Assembly (NCBI GenBank): GCA_012515235.1
Contig: JAAYYU010000011.1
Location: 1-64,000 of the forward strand
Direction: 5' to 3'
Source: Candidatus Anammoximicrobium sp.
Lineage (GTDB): Bacteria; Planctomycetota; Planctomycetia; Pirellulales; Pirellulaceae
Length of the DNA stretch: 64,000 nt
Under the pieces are notes generated by a model. That model did no database searches. It was not told the DNA's origin and worked only from the letters and a program-made list of their open reading frames with translations. The position numbers were made by a program, and so were the translations under genes. Positions within the stretch are counted from its first letter, which is position 1, and the number at the start of each line of letters is the position of its first letter. Below are positions 9,001-16,695 of the stretch, one piece after another.

Positions 9001-11937
9001 ACGCCTTCACAGGGTTCGGTGGCATACGACGGAACCAATGTGATCTATACTCCGCCGGCTTACTTCAACGGTACGGCAACGTTCACGTACACGATCATCG
9101 ACGACGGGAGCCCGGCGAAGACGGCGGTCGGCACGGTGACCGTCACGGTGACCGCGGTCAACGATCCGCCCGTGCCGGGGACCGACACCGGCGCGACGAA
9201 CGAGGACACGGCCAAGACCTTCACGGAGACTCAACTGCTGGAAAACGACGCGAAGGGGCCGACGGCTCCCGCGGGAACGGTGGACAACGAAACCTCGCAA
9301 GTTTTGACGCTGTCCAGCGTGACTCCGCTCAGCGCCGCCGGCGGCACAGTCACGCTAAGCAGCGGAACCGTGACCTACACGCCGCCCGCGAATTTCAACG
9401 GCACGGACACGTTCACCTATCGCGTCACCGACAACGGCCGCACCAGCGGCCAGATCGACCGGCGGGATGCGATCGGCACCGTAACGGTCACCGTGGCGGC
9501 GGTCAACGACGGTCCGCAAGTCGTCACTCCCGCCAATGTCCAGGTCAGCGAGGACCTGGCGGGCCCGATCGCGGGGATTTCGGTCAGCGACCTCGACGTG
9601 GGCAGCGGCACGCTGGCCGTCACGCTCCGCGTCGGCCACGGCAGCTTGACGGTGAATGTAGACCCCGCCATCGGCGGCCTGCTGGAGGAGCATGTCGACG
9701 GCAACGGAACCGGACTCGTGACGATTGCCGGCACGCTCGCGCAGATCAACGCGACCTTCTCGGCGGCGGGCGGCCTGCAGTACCTGTCGCACCAGGACTA
9801 CAACGGCTCGGACAGTCTGATTGTCACGGTCAGCGACGGCGGCCAGACGGGCATTCCGAACCCGGCAAGTCCCTCGACCGTCACGCGGACCATCACCCTG
9901 ACGGTTCAAGCCATGAACGACGCTCCGACGGTGTCGGTGCCCGGTGGGCAGACCGTCCTGGAAGACGAGTCCTTCTACTTCGGCGCGATTCAAGTCAGCG
10001 ACGTGGATGCCGGCGAGACGCAGGGAGCCAATGTGCGCGTCACGCTGACGGTGGACAACGGCGTGCTGCTGGTCAACACCGGCCTGACGGGCGGGCTGAC
10101 GGGCGGCGACGTGCAGAACAACAACACCCGCAGCGTGGTCCTCACGGGAACGCTGGCGGCCATGAACAACACCTTGGGCAACGCCTCCGGCGTGCTCTAC
10201 CGGCCGACGGCGGATTTCTTCGGCAACGATACGGTGAACGTGACGGTCAGCGACTTGGGTAACACCGGCCTGCCGGGGGCCCAGACGGCGGCCACCACGG
10301 TCACAATCGCGGTCACCCCGGTCAACGACGTTCCCTCGGCGGTCAACGATCCGGGCTTGGGCGACCCGCCCTTCACGGTCGACGAAAATACCGTTCTGAA
10401 GGTGGCCGGACGGGGTGTGCTGGCCAACGACACCGATGTCGACGGGGACGATCTGTACGTGGTGATCGAAGGCGCGGCGCTGGTCGCGGGCAAGTACACC
10501 ATCGCCAGCAACCACGGCGCGCCGGTGGTCATCGACGCGGAGGAAGGCACGTTCAGCTTCGATCCGACCAACGTGGCTGTGTTCCAGGCCCTGCGCGCCG
10601 GCCAGACGCTGGCCGACGCCTTTGTGTACCAAGCCTCGGACGGAACCGCGGTCTCCAACCCGGCGACGGTGACGATTACCGTGACGGGCGTCAACGATGC
10701 CCCGGTGGCTGGCCAGGATACGTACACCGTGGCCGACAACACCGTTTTGGACAGCGCCAGTCCGAGCGTCGCCGGCCTGTTGGCCAACGACTACGATCCG
10801 GAGAGCGAGACCCTGACCGTCTTGGTGGGTTCGTCCGATTCGCTCAGCCGGCTGGGTGCGGCCGTCACGATTCAGGCCAACGGCGAATTCACCTACGATC
10901 CGCGGTCTTCGGTCATCCTGGCGGCGCTCAAAGCCGGCGATCCGCCGATGAATGATACGTTCCAGTACACCGTAGCGGATGCCTCAGGCCTGGCGACTCA
11001 GGCGACGGTCACGGTCACGGTGACCGGCGGCAACTCGAATCCCGTGCCGGCAGCCGACCAGTACTCCACGGTCGAGAACGAGGTGCTGACCGTTGCACCT
11101 CGGGGCGTGTTGGTGAACGACACCGATCCGGACAGCGACGACAGCGGGCTGACGACCGTGGTCCAGACGGTGGTCAGCCAGTACGGCGCCCAAGTCCAGA
11201 TCGGTCCCAACGGCGGCTTCACGTACGATTCCAGTAATTCGACGACCCTGCGGGCGTTGGAGACGGGCCAGTCGATGCAGGATTCGTTCCAGTATCAGGT
11301 GCGCGACGACCTCGGCGCCGGGGCGTTGGGAACCGTCCTGGTGATCGTCAACGGCGTTTCGGATCCGCCGTACCAGAACGCGGCGAATACGCGGGACGTG
11401 AACGCCGACGGAATGATCTCGCCGATGGACGTCCTGATCCTGATCAACTACCTCAACACCAACGGGCCGGTTACGCTCCCCGCGGGCATGCCGAGGCCGC
11501 CGTACCTGGACGTGAACGGCGACGGTGCGGCCTCCGCGGCCGACGTGATCCTGGTGGTCAACACCTTGAACAACCCCGCGGCCGGCGAGGGCGAAGCGGC
11601 TCTGGAGAGCACGCCGGTCCTCGGCGCCGACGCCTTGACGGCGACGGAGGCGGGCGCCTGTTCGTTCAGCGCGTTGAGCGGCGATCCGGCGGCGACGGCG
11701 TCGCAGGACGGTTTGCCGATCGCCAGCGGCGCCGCAGCCGTCCGGCTGACCGTGGCCGATCCCGCCGTCATGCCGGTGGCTCAAGCCGTACCCGCCGAGC
11801 CGGCCGAGGCGTTGTTCGACGCCTGGGATGCAGACGATTCCGAGTGGGAAGACACGTTGGCGGCGATCGCCGGGGGCGGCAGCGGCGCGGCGCGCGAGGC
11901 CGCCACGGACGCCCTGTTGGAAGCGATGTTCGGATAG
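1..11937 (+). CDS. Giant modular extracellular protein: discoidin-like and cadherin-like repeats with C-terminal dockerin (5' truncated)
   Basis: The frame is open at base 1, so the N terminus and any signal peptide lie outside the window; 3,978 residues remain. Four long repeats, 353-369 residues apart, carry a discoidin (F5/8 type C)-like core with the motifs IDLG and LQIWNF near residues 184, 537, 898 and 1267, each followed by a cadherin-like half. From about residue 1660 to 3790 some sixteen cadherin/Ig-like repeats of 110-150 residues follow, most opening with a VNDxP motif (for example residues 1660, 1788, 2235, 2796, 3157 region, 3441, 3564). Two calcium-loop dockerin type I segments lie at about 3799-3819 (DVNADG) and 3837-3857 (DVNGDG). 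An Ala/Asp-rich tail of about 120 residues ends in LLEAMFG. Dockerin plus cadherin repeats point to calcium-dependent cell-surface or matrix assembly; the ligand is unknown. No enzyme domain is visible. Confidence 0.9.
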   Translation, partial: NPNAVPPNVTPDEVVIEINDLGNSDVATPPGNTNPADPRALWVRETVSLTVHPIQDSPTLDVSGVTSVTAVEDTDLRLQGIVLRDVDAGYDPAWRGTLTVSVEHGTLRPPAGVNMEQVTGITATSTQLDGSRTTAPSEERPAANATDGNGLSQEDIGGGVLKTVHSSDPVQDLGWVLAQESGGLLLDLGAVYAVDVLQIWNFNENLLEDYGPRSFDLWISAGQTAPDSTADMTQLLDDELLERATVGDATYQGQTYLFSGTTVAPDALGDEDSPRDLSGTLVRARYLLLTDLRGATGSGHVGLGEVQVYGRQEQDSLTMTGSFADLNAWINGTVYHGDRDYNNVNFPTQPETVHLHLDDLVSTHAPKYSVEPSEPTAEAAFSIVVEPLSPFDPAQDPPTIPTVPGPQTIVEDEEKLIDQIEVFDVDARSSLSGGAIYDPNWIGEVKLSVEHGTLRLSQGPVNVIPAGYLQVEARQVSGGTVNPQYENDYRQPINAVNGSGLRTVPDGQPEAGKLYHDATESILEPSGWSLAQQDGALLIDLGAVYVIEGLQIWNFNLSGLESYGPESFDLYVSALGSAMPASAAAMTQVLDDQPLARAVTGTPYYLGETYLFDGAEVQTTWNWGDQTDGPTAIASGTPLVARYLLLSDLRGADGVSHVGLSEVQIAGRQVGAGAAELVFTEGDGVGDRTVSFRGRLDDLNAVLAEVYYLPDLHYNSGTAGNVVPDVLTITIDDLGNTDSGGAGIPRQAQATVDLVVSPAQDRPEIDVDGATGAAVDEEGSVTLGPIVISDVDHELDGSILDPDWTGQVTLQVANGTIDLPESARHHWIPLQTGDAFVNGTNAEGTASLVPEGGEGGTRDEDHVVSQAGLSANEAGQLIHSNALNDFTKWSIARQFGGLMIDLGQVYVIDVMQIWNFNAAGSYDYGATSFDLWTSSDAVMPVGTAGMTPVTAAVSLNRASAAADADGYLGETYLWSQATPEVVPSELGDEDGLVQDFSGHRVEGRFLFLGNLAGTDRAGGHVGLSEIRLYGRPVTAPQLVFNSGDGVDDATVTITGRLADLNAALDGIVYRPNPNYNSGNPATENVLPDSIVVTVSDLGHTGGAEMTGEATVGITVNPKQDRPQFPVVPEIPNTDVVEDVAYQLPQIGIFDVDVRQDVVDPQVSWTPAVRELDPAWRGEVTLSVDHGTLWLADGLTTQALPLPGDAVTLSAEGRQADGGVLDAGVEERAAVGAIDQDGLTTVNVDGVDKLIHGTGNADGWSLSQVSGGLLIDLGAEYKIDVLQIWNFLGQGPDGEDLTGYGPQSFDLWTASGTVAPADVSEMTLVQADVPLARAVYDDPDYFGETYRFSGATAEVIPEELADEDGEATDLSFLAVQGRYLFLANLQGEPALDRVGLSAVRVYGRPVTAPDLVFTQGSGRGGERTVSFQGSLDELNGVLNGNVWYQSDEHYNSGDPDNDPDNPEAGNPVPGALVPDVLTVKVRDLGNTDIDPAAGEEMKEIQIDLRVNPKQDAPEIVFQPAVPTIQEDAGPLSLPFIVFDVDARSDLVPGPATLTFDPDWQGQVTLSVQHGTLTLPSTTLAHLAFLDGDGVADRAMTFVGSLDDLNAALAGLQYKVDANFNSNIGSELLQVEISDLVHTENVDPAEGAKTDLVELPIVVLPVNDSPVLTVPLVQPLMGTEDTSLPVPGITVADVDAAEGTGELRLTASVLNGTLTVTAAGAIDIQGNGSTGLILTGTQTDITDTLASLTYLGKEDFSGADALVLSVNDQGNAGGPGVDVPGTVFLTITPVNDEPTLDLPGYMDGVVVDVYEDTNLALPDIVVGDDKDGKYSPVTLRVTFTALHGTINVNTNVTGGVGLSGVQNNGTSSVSLTGTPAVINATLAHATGIVYRGLLNYNNWSTDGDADPNEELVVAVNDLGNVGAGGWMEKRETVTISVVPVNDAPSITSPGPQTLDENDTAFYMPLLVADVDAHENPQPDAAHAVTLVLKLTDADGNLLTTAGTLTVREDVTTGLNSANGTFAGNGTAQVTLTGLPADITETLLDATGLHYLPAENFNGSLQIVATVQDHGNSGGAGLSQTVTIPVTVNAVNNPPEVSVAEDSYSVDEGLGANVVISGVQVSDVDAASTAPGHIMVTLSVPAGQGVLTVTAGVTDGVPADRITANDSSLVTLTGTPAEITATLNAPGGIGYTVPNGDFNDHRAGGPVLLTVTADDLGRTGSGGALTDTQTVTISVHPVNDPPVVTVPASQTMNEGVGATKLITGIRVTDVDLEEAGPANLTVTLSIPVNDGALSVATGLVGGVTDITGNGTETVQLVGSLAQLYQTLTAAGVTYTVPNGDFNIFNNGGPVQLTVTANDQGQTGAAAGDDVTAWMAITVNAINDDPTITAPAPTQASALVRDEDTPVVFSASLNTSILVDDADKADTAGYYMDVRIVANHGTFQLAGTDGLSNLSGDGTGTVTFRGGVEDVNEALAGAVFTPTRDFNGPTTVQITVNDRGNTGGGPSFGGKDVSRVVNLQFTALNDFPEIVVAPAALTTTEDVPGGLPIQAIQISDPDVTETAGGELLVTLRVSHGTLTVRDNLGTQYLKPADITNNGTRTVTLTATPAEIHNTLTYASGSVFGLIYQPDPQYFGPDQIVIDADDQERTGLGGRGFVQGILTLTVNSVNDAPVLTVPSAKTMQEDGTLRLPGISVSDEDAGDAEIRVQLSVTKGTLQVATDVFGGVTSVPGNNSGTVTLLGTMAAINATLGDPNGLQYTPYENANGVEHLVVLADDLGHAGGDDTPATDTKTVTITIAAVNDPPQITVPESSPSEPWVATEDVSRLVTGVTVTDVDAAEGTGQIRFIATATNGTLTVGTNVPNGVPAGGILNNGGSSIILTGTPDQINTTLVGAEGYPGLTYLGRLDYFGTDQLVVSVDDLGNFGSGPTVPTPPPSSTVTIQVVPVNDPPLAAGDSFSMAERHPTDAGRPPLTVAASLLTSNDAPGPANEQGDQTIQIVADGFGTPSQGSVAYDGTNVIYTPPAYFNGTATFTYTIIDDGSPAKTAVGTVTVTVTAVNDPPVPGTDTGATNEDTAKTFTETQLLENDAKGPTAPAGTVDNETSQVLTLSSVTPLSAAGGTVTLSSGTVTYTPPANFNGTDTFTYRVTDNGRTSGQIDRRDAIGTVTVTVAAVNDGPQVVTPANVQVSEDLAGPIAGISVSDLDVGSGTLAVTLRVGHGSLTVNVDPAIGGLLEEHVDGNGTGLVTIAGTLAQINATFSAAGGLQYLSHQDYNGSDSLIVTVSDGGQTGIPNPASPSTVTRTITLTVQAMNDAPTVSVPGGQTVLEDESFYFGAIQVSDVDAGETQGANVRVTLTVDNGVLLVNTGLTGGLTGGDVQNNNTRSVVLTGTLAAMNNTLGNASGVLYRPTADFFGNDTVNVTVSDLGNTGLPGAQTAATTVTIAVTPVNDVPSAVNDPGLGDPPFTVDENTVLKVAGRGVLANDTDVDGDDLYVVIEGAALVAGKYTIASNHGAPVVIDAEEGTFSFDPTNVAVFQALRAGQTLADAFVYQASDGTAVSNPATVTITVTGVNDAPVAGQDTYTVADNTVLDSASPSVAGLLANDYDPESETLTVLVGSSDSLSRLGAAVTIQANGEFTYDPRSSVILAALKAGDPPMNDTFQYTVADASGLATQATVTVTVTGGNSNPVPAADQYSTVENEVLTVAPRGVLVNDTDPDSDDSGLTTVVQTVVSQYGAQVQIGPNGGFTYDSSNSTTLRALETGQSMQDSFQYQVRDDLGAGALGTVLVIVNGVSDPPYQNAANTRDVNADGMISPMDVLILINYLNTNGPVTLPAGMPRPPYLDVNGDGAASAADVILVVNTLNNPAAGEGEAALESTPVLGADALTATEAGACSFSALSGDPAATASQDGLPIASGAAAVRLTVADPAVMPVAQAVPAEPAEALFDAWDADDSEWEDTLAAIAGGGSGAAREAATDALLEAMFG

Positions 11938-12306
11938 GCTCTTGGCAGCCTGTCAAAAAGAAGGGGACTGGGACCGAGCCGTGCCGGAAAACCGACAGAA
12001 AGACCGGCCACGGCGAAGTGCCCGTCCCAAAACTGTTCGGCACAACGGTTGCTGCTGGCAGGCATCCTGGACGCTTGCCGGCTAGCGGAAAGCCGGTCCC
12101 CTGAATCTTGCCGCTACGCCTGCTTGCCGATGTGCCGTGACGTTGTCTTTCTGCGGGTGCGAAAATATCGCCCTGTCCGCATCCCCTAGGCTTCCCCGGA
12201 GTGCGGTTCCCTTGGCAGAATGGGGCCGAAACGCTCGGCTGCCGTCGCCGAAGTTTCCGCCCGCACGACCGGTGCAGTTTTCTCCTGGCATGAAAGGACG
12301 TCTGTG
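11938..12306. other. Intergenic region after the giant gene
   Basis: 369 bases between the stop of the giant protein and the chosen start of the heparinase-like gene. The left third is repeat copy A. The rest shows no convincing gene or RNA. A Shine-Dalgarno-like AAGGACG lies just upstream of 12307. No clear sigma-70 promoter could be picked. Confidence 0.5.
11945..12040 (+). repeat. Dispersed intergenic element family 1, copy A
   Basis: Begins 8 bases after the stop of the giant gene with GCAGCCTGTCAAAAAGAAGG, continues through GGGACTGG and a central part rich in ACCG, and reaches CGAAGTGCCCGTCCC. The same order of blocks is seen at 42420-42523 and 61673-61772, and in part at 20373-20447 and 57072-57127. 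The right terminus is degenerate in this copy. Confidence 0.6.
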
Positions 12307-15300
12307 ATGGCTTCAACCCATCTGTGCGCAGCCTTGTTGGTCGTCGCCGCGGCGGCCCCGTCCGCTGTGGCGGAAGTGAAGCAGGTGCGTCTGGAGCGTC
12401 TGGCGGCGTCGGCGGATGCCGGCCCCAAGTACGGGATCGAGAAGGCCTGCGACGGTGTGACGGACACGCATTGGGCGGGCGCCAACCGGCCGCCGGTCTG
12501 GGTGCGGGCCGAACTGGCCCAAGCCGAGTGGATCAGTCGCATCCGGATTCGCCAGAGCGCGGCGACGGCGATTTACGACAACTGGCGGCGGATCGCGGTG
12601 ACGTTTTCCGATGCGTCGTCCTTTTCGTGTGTGTTGGGCGACCAGTGGCAAGAACAGGTCGTGGCGTTTCCCCGCCGCCAAGTCTACGCCGTGAAGATCA
12701 CCATCGAGTCGACCTACAAGACTTCGCACTACGTGGGACTCAGCGAACTGATCCTGGAGGACGAGGGCCCCGCGGTCCAGGCCCGCGTCGGCGTGTCGGT
12801 CGATCCGCCGGCGAAGCCGCCAGTGGCGGAGAGCCAACCGCTTGCGCCGGGCGCTGCGCGGCCGACTGGCCAGGACGGCAGCGCCGACTCGGCGGCCTTG
12901 CTGCAGAGGCTATCGCCGATTGGTTTTGTTTCTTCCGGGCATCCCACGCTGTTCGTCGGGCCCGACGACGTGCAGCGGGCCGCGGCGAACATCCGCAATC
13001 ACGCCTGGGCCCGGCGGGTCTTTGCGGGCATCCTGGCCGGCGCCGACGGCTGGCTGGATCTGTCCGACGATCAACTGCGGGCTGCAATGCCGAGGCGGGA
13101 GGCCCTGTTCGACAACAAAGCGCCGTGTCCAGAATGCGGTGGGGCGTGCAGTGCCGGACTCCAGCAACCGCACGCCGTCGTGTGCCGCAAGTGCCAGGTG
13201 ACCTATCCCAACGCCCAGCATCCGGACGACGGCCGCGGCTGGAAGAATCCGCAGACCGGCGAGGTGACTTACTTCGTGGGATTGTACAACTCGTTCGCCG
13301 TCGATCGCATCACCGACGGAGTTCAGGATCTGGCCGACGCCTATGTCTTGACGGGCGACCGCCGTTACGCGCGCGTGCTGAGCGTCCTGCTCGACGGCCT
13401 CGCGGCGATCTATCCCGGCTGCGACAAGGGCCCGGTGTGGTATCCGGGCGTGGGCGGACGCCTGAACCGGCCTTTCTATCAGACGGCCCGCACGCTGATC
13501 TACTACGCCAACGTCTACGACCTGACGTACGACAGCCCCGAGTGGGACCGCCCCTCGAACGATCCGGCCGCGGGCACGCGGCGCGTCAACTTCGAGCAGA
13601 ACTTGCTCCGCAACGGCGCCGAGTACTGCTTTGGCGAAGTGACCAGCCAGAAATCGCCGGGCCTGCACAACGGCAATTGCGACTATCTGCAAGGCGCGTT
13701 GGCGGTCGGTCGAGTGCTGGGCATAGCGCAGTACATCGACTTTGTGCTGGACAGCGACCTCTCGATCTTCAACTTCATCGACAACACAATCGACCGCGAC
13801 GGGCAGTATTACGAGACGTCGTTCGCCTACAGCCGGCACGCCGTCGAACTGTTCGGTCATCACGCCGAAATGCTCCGCAACTTCCGCAGTCCCCGGTGCC
13901 CGCAAGGCGTGAATCTGTACGATCTGCCCAAGCTGCGTGCCAACTATCTGCGGGCGGAACGGGACATCGACTGTGCGGGGCATCAGCCCGCGTTGGGCGA
14001 TGCGGGCCCGGATCTGGCGGTCGCTGGCGAGGATGACCGGTTGGCCCTGCTGTCGCGGATCGCCGAGCGTCTGGAGGTTCTTGCCGCGCGGACCACCGAT
14101 CCCGTCCAGCGGCGGGACGTCCAGCGGCAACTTTGGCAACTGGCGGAAGGCGATATCGACGCCTTCCGAGCCAAGTCGCCGCGGGGTCGCTGGCTGCTGT
14201 TTCACGCCCGCGATCTGTCTGCGGTCGCGTCTCACGAAGACCCGCTGGCGCCGCCGGAACGGGATACGCTGCTGGCGGGCGGGCGCGGCGTGGCCATCCT
14301 GCGGTCGGGTTCCGCCGGGTCCGGCCAGCGTTGTGCCTTGCTGCGTTACGGCGCCACGCTCAATCACGGCTCGGCCGACGAGATGAACGTGAACCTGTAT
14401 GCGTTCGGGCGCGAGATCAGTTACGATCAGGGCTACGGTTGGGCGCACCACCGCTGCGGCTGGGCTCATTCGACGGTGGCCCACAACGTGGTCGTGGTCA
14501 ACCAGAAGAACCAGCTTCGCCAGGCGGCCGGCTCCGGCGGCAGTCTGGAGCAATTCTGCCAGTCGCCCCGAGTCCGGGTGGCGGCCGCCGATGCGCCGCT
14601 GGCGTACAGCGCCGAGGGCGTGCGCCGCTACCGGCGACTGCTGGCGTTGGTCGACACGGGCCGCGACGCCTCCTACGTGCTGGATACGTTCGACGTGGCC
14701 GGCGGCGAGCAGCACGAGCTGAGCCAGCACTTCTTCGGCAGTCTCGCGCGGACCGACGGCTTGACCTTCGGACCGCCGCAGACATCGGGCTCGCTGGCCG
14801 GGCCGCAGTACGAGTGGTGGAACCGGATTGAGCCCAGCGGCTGGCTGCGGGGAGAAAAACAGGGCTTCTACTGGAACGCCCCGCCGGAGAACGGCTACGG
14901 CTTCTTGTTCCACGTGCGGCAGAGCCTCGACCCGCGTGCAGGCGGGCCAGACGGCAGCGTTCGGACGGAGGCTTGCGAGCGTGCCGCGTGCCGCTTCGTG
15001 TGGCGGGTCGGCGAACGCCTCTCGTCGGCTCCGCGCGGCGTGACAGCTCCTGCCGAATGCGGACTGGCCGCGTCGAATTGCCGGGTCCAGTCGTTGGGCT
15101 TCGGCGGCGTGCGGGTCTCGGCCAGTCGCCCCGGCGACTTCGCGACACTTCCCGCTCCGGTGGAAACGGCGGGCGAGTACGTGGTGCTGGCGCGTTTCAC
15201 CAAGTCGGCGCAGGGTGGGATGGTGGTTTCGAAGATCGACGGTCAACCGCTCGGCGAGCCGGTCAACACGTACAGCCCGGTCGCGTACGCCAGCGACTGG

Positions 15301-16563
15301 GTGGCCCTGGGCCGCGTCCGGTTGACCGCCGGCGGGCACGAACTTCGTTTGGAATCTGCGGGCAAGGATGCGGAAAGCGGCGGGCACGAGTTCGTCGTCC
15401 GGGCGTTCGCTCTGGAATCGCCGGACCGGCTCGAGTCGCGCCCTGAAAAGCAGATGGAAGGCGTCGCCTTGCACTCGCTGCCCGCGGCGGACAGCCAGTT
15501 TTTGCTGGCCAAAGCCAAGGGCTTGACCAGGGCGCCCACGTCGGATTACCTGATCATCCGGCGGCGTGGGAAGGACCTCGTGAGCCGTTTCGTTTCCGTG
15601 ATCGAGCCGTTTGTGGGGGCGGAGCCCGCGCTGACGGCGACCGTCTGCGGTCCTGCCGCGTGCCAGGCGGTCACGAAAGTCGCGTCTGCCGACGGCCGCG
15701 CCGACTACTTCGTCGACTTGTCCGACGGCAAGCCGGGCGAGGTCGCCTTTCAGGACGGCGGCGTCCCCATCCGCTTTGCCGGCCAGTTCGCCGCTGTGCT
15801 GACGCGATCGGGCAAGCCGGTCGAGATTCTGCTGTCGGGGCCGCAAGCACTGCAATTCGGCGATGTGGAAGCGACGGTCGAGCAGGCCGGGTATCGAGCC
15901 AAGGTGGTTGCCGTCGATTACGACAAGAGCCTGGTGACAGTCGATTCGGCCCTGCCTCCCGGAGCGATTGCCGGGCCGGTGAATCTCGCCTCCTTTTCAC
16001 GATCGGGCTACTCTCGCAATGCACCGTACACGGTCCGTCACATCGCGCCGGTCGCGGCCGGCTGTCAACTGGATCTGGGCGGCGTGTCGTTGGTCTTGGG
16101 CAAAGGGCGAGCCGTTGCGTCCGTCTCCGTCGCGGGCCTTGTCGCCAACGGCGTTCCGCTGGACCGCGAGAAAGCCTACGGACGAAGCGTCCGGACGGGT
16201 TACTTTGACGGCAAGGCGATCCGCAACCTCCGGACCGGCCAACTCGGACGGATCAAGAACGTCAATCTTGATTCGTCGGTGTTGCTCGACGTCAACCCCG
16301 ACTTGCGGCCCGGCGACCGCTTCGAGTTGCTCGACCTCCAGGCGGGCGACGCGGTCGAGATCCCCGGCGTCGTCGCCCTCTGGCAGACCGCGCCGAACCA
16401 CTGGACAGTGCGGTCCAACGTGCCGCTGTCGATCAACCTGCCCGATGCCGCGTCGCTCGTGGTGGATCCGACCAGCGGCGGGCAGGGAGTCGTCGCCCGT
16501 GAGACAGCCCGCTCCGGCAAACGCTGGCGGTTTACGGTCGCTGGCAACGCGTGCGGAGAATAG
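12307..16563 (+). CDS. Secreted heparinase II/III-type polysaccharide lyase with N-terminal discoidin-like domain
   Basis: The start at 12307 is preferred over an in-frame ATG 87 bases upstream because AAGGACG precedes it and it begins a clean signal peptide (MASTHLCAALLVV... AVAE), giving 1,418 residues. Residues 25-155 resemble a discoidin (F5/8C) carbohydrate-binding fold, ending in VGLSELIL. A cysteine pair motif CPEC...CRKC at about 274-302 resembles a zinc ribbon. Residues 300-600 are likely the alpha/alpha-toroid of the lyase, and about 660-870 carry the heparinase II/III signature (LNHGSADEMN near 685, then AHNVVVVN). The C-terminal 500 residues look beta-rich and are not assigned. 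Expected role: eliminative cleavage of an acidic polysaccharide outside the cytoplasm. It follows the dockerin/cadherin protein on the same strand. Family assignment is fairly sure; substrate is unknown. Confidence 0.82.
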   Translation: MASTHLCAALLVVAAAAPSAVAEVKQVRLERLAASADAGPKYGIEKACDGVTDTHWAGANRPPVWVRAELAQAEWISRIRIRQSAATAIYDNWRRIAVTFSDASSFSCVLGDQWQEQVVAFPRRQVYAVKITIESTYKTSHYVGLSELILEDEGPAVQARVGVSVDPPAKPPVAESQPLAPGAARPTGQDGSADSAALLQRLSPIGFVSSGHPTLFVGPDDVQRAAANIRNHAWARRVFAGILAGADGWLDLSDDQLRAAMPRREALFDNKAPCPECGGACSAGLQQPHAVVCRKCQVTYPNAQHPDDGRGWKNPQTGEVTYFVGLYNSFAVDRITDGVQDLADAYVLTGDRRYARVLSVLLDGLAAIYPGCDKGPVWYPGVGGRLNRPFYQTARTLIYYANVYDLTYDSPEWDRPSNDPAAGTRRVNFEQNLLRNGAEYCFGEVTSQKSPGLHNGNCDYLQGALAVGRVLGIAQYIDFVLDSDLSIFNFIDNTIDRDGQYYETSFAYSRHAVELFGHHAEMLRNFRSPRCPQGVNLYDLPKLRANYLRAERDIDCAGHQPALGDAGPDLAVAGEDDRLALLSRIAERLEVLAARTTDPVQRRDVQRQLWQLAEGDIDAFRAKSPRGRWLLFHARDLSAVASHEDPLAPPERDTLLAGGRGVAILRSGSAGSGQRCALLRYGATLNHGSADEMNVNLYAFGREISYDQGYGWAHHRCGWAHSTVAHNVVVVNQKNQLRQAAGSGGSLEQFCQSPRVRVAAADAPLAYSAEGVRRYRRLLALVDTGRDASYVLDTFDVAGGEQHELSQHFFGSLARTDGLTFGPPQTSGSLAGPQYEWWNRIEPSGWLRGEKQGFYWNAPPENGYGFLFHVRQSLDPRAGGPDGSVRTEACERAACRFVWRVGERLSSAPRGVTAPAECGLAASNCRVQSLGFGGVRVSASRPGDFATLPAPVETAGEYVVLARFTKSAQGGMVVSKIDGQPLGEPVNTYSPVAYASDWVALGRVRLTAGGHELRLESAGKDAESGGHEFVVRAFALESPDRLESRPEKQMEGVALHSLPAADSQFLLAKAKGLTRAPTSDYLIIRRRGKDLVSRFVSVIEPFVGAEPALTATVCGPAACQAVTKVASADGRADYFVDLSDGKPGEVAFQDGGVPIRFAGQFAAVLTRSGKPVEILLSGPQALQFGDVEATVEQAGYRAKVVAVDYDKSLVTVDSALPPGAIAGPVNLASFSRSGYSRNAPYTVRHIAPVAAGCQLDLGGVSLVLGKGRAVASVSVAGLVANGVPLDREKAYGRSVRTGYFDGKAIRNLRTGQLGRIKNVNLDSSVLLDVNPDLRPGDRFELLDLQAGDAVEIPGVVALWQTAPNHWTVRSNVPLSINLPDAASLVVDPTSGGQGVVARETARSGKRWRFTVAGNACGE

Positions 16564-16567
16564 GCAC

Positions 16568-16666
16568 AGGCTTACAGATTTCAATTTTCGCGGGGCAGGC
16601 GTTTTCCAAGTGCCAACTCCTGCGACCGCGAGAATTGAAATCTGTAAGCCTGACCCCTGACCCCAC
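16568..16666. repeat. Palindromic element family 2, copy 1
   Basis: Starts 5 bases after the heparinase-like stop. Arms at 16568-16593 and about 16626-16651 (AGGCTTACAGATTTCAATTT and its complement) pair over about 26 bases with one mismatch, around a ~32-base spacer. The right flank has a doubled TGACCCC. A second copy with nearly the same arms lies at 44875-44971. No transposase gene is present, so it looks like a MITE- or REP-type non-autonomous element; it could also act as a bidirectional terminator. Confidence 0.75.
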
Positions 16667-16695
16667 TCCTCCGCTAGGGCGGATTCCAGCGGCGA

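Noticed and set aside
2347..10632. Long minus-strand open frames (up to 1,077 residues) opposite the giant repeat gene
   Set aside because: They mirror the GC-rich codon pattern of the repeat gene, are Arg/His/Gln-rich without domains, and have no ribosome sites; antisense shadows.
12910..15855. 981-residue minus-strand frame opposite the heparinase-like gene
   Set aside because: Low-information Arg/Gln/His-rich translation with no motifs; the plus-strand frame has signal peptide and lyase motifs.
16568..16666. Palindrome considered as an integration (att) site
   Set aside because: A second copy lies 28 kb away, and no integrase, tRNA gene or prophage is adjacent; a MITE/REP element is simpler.
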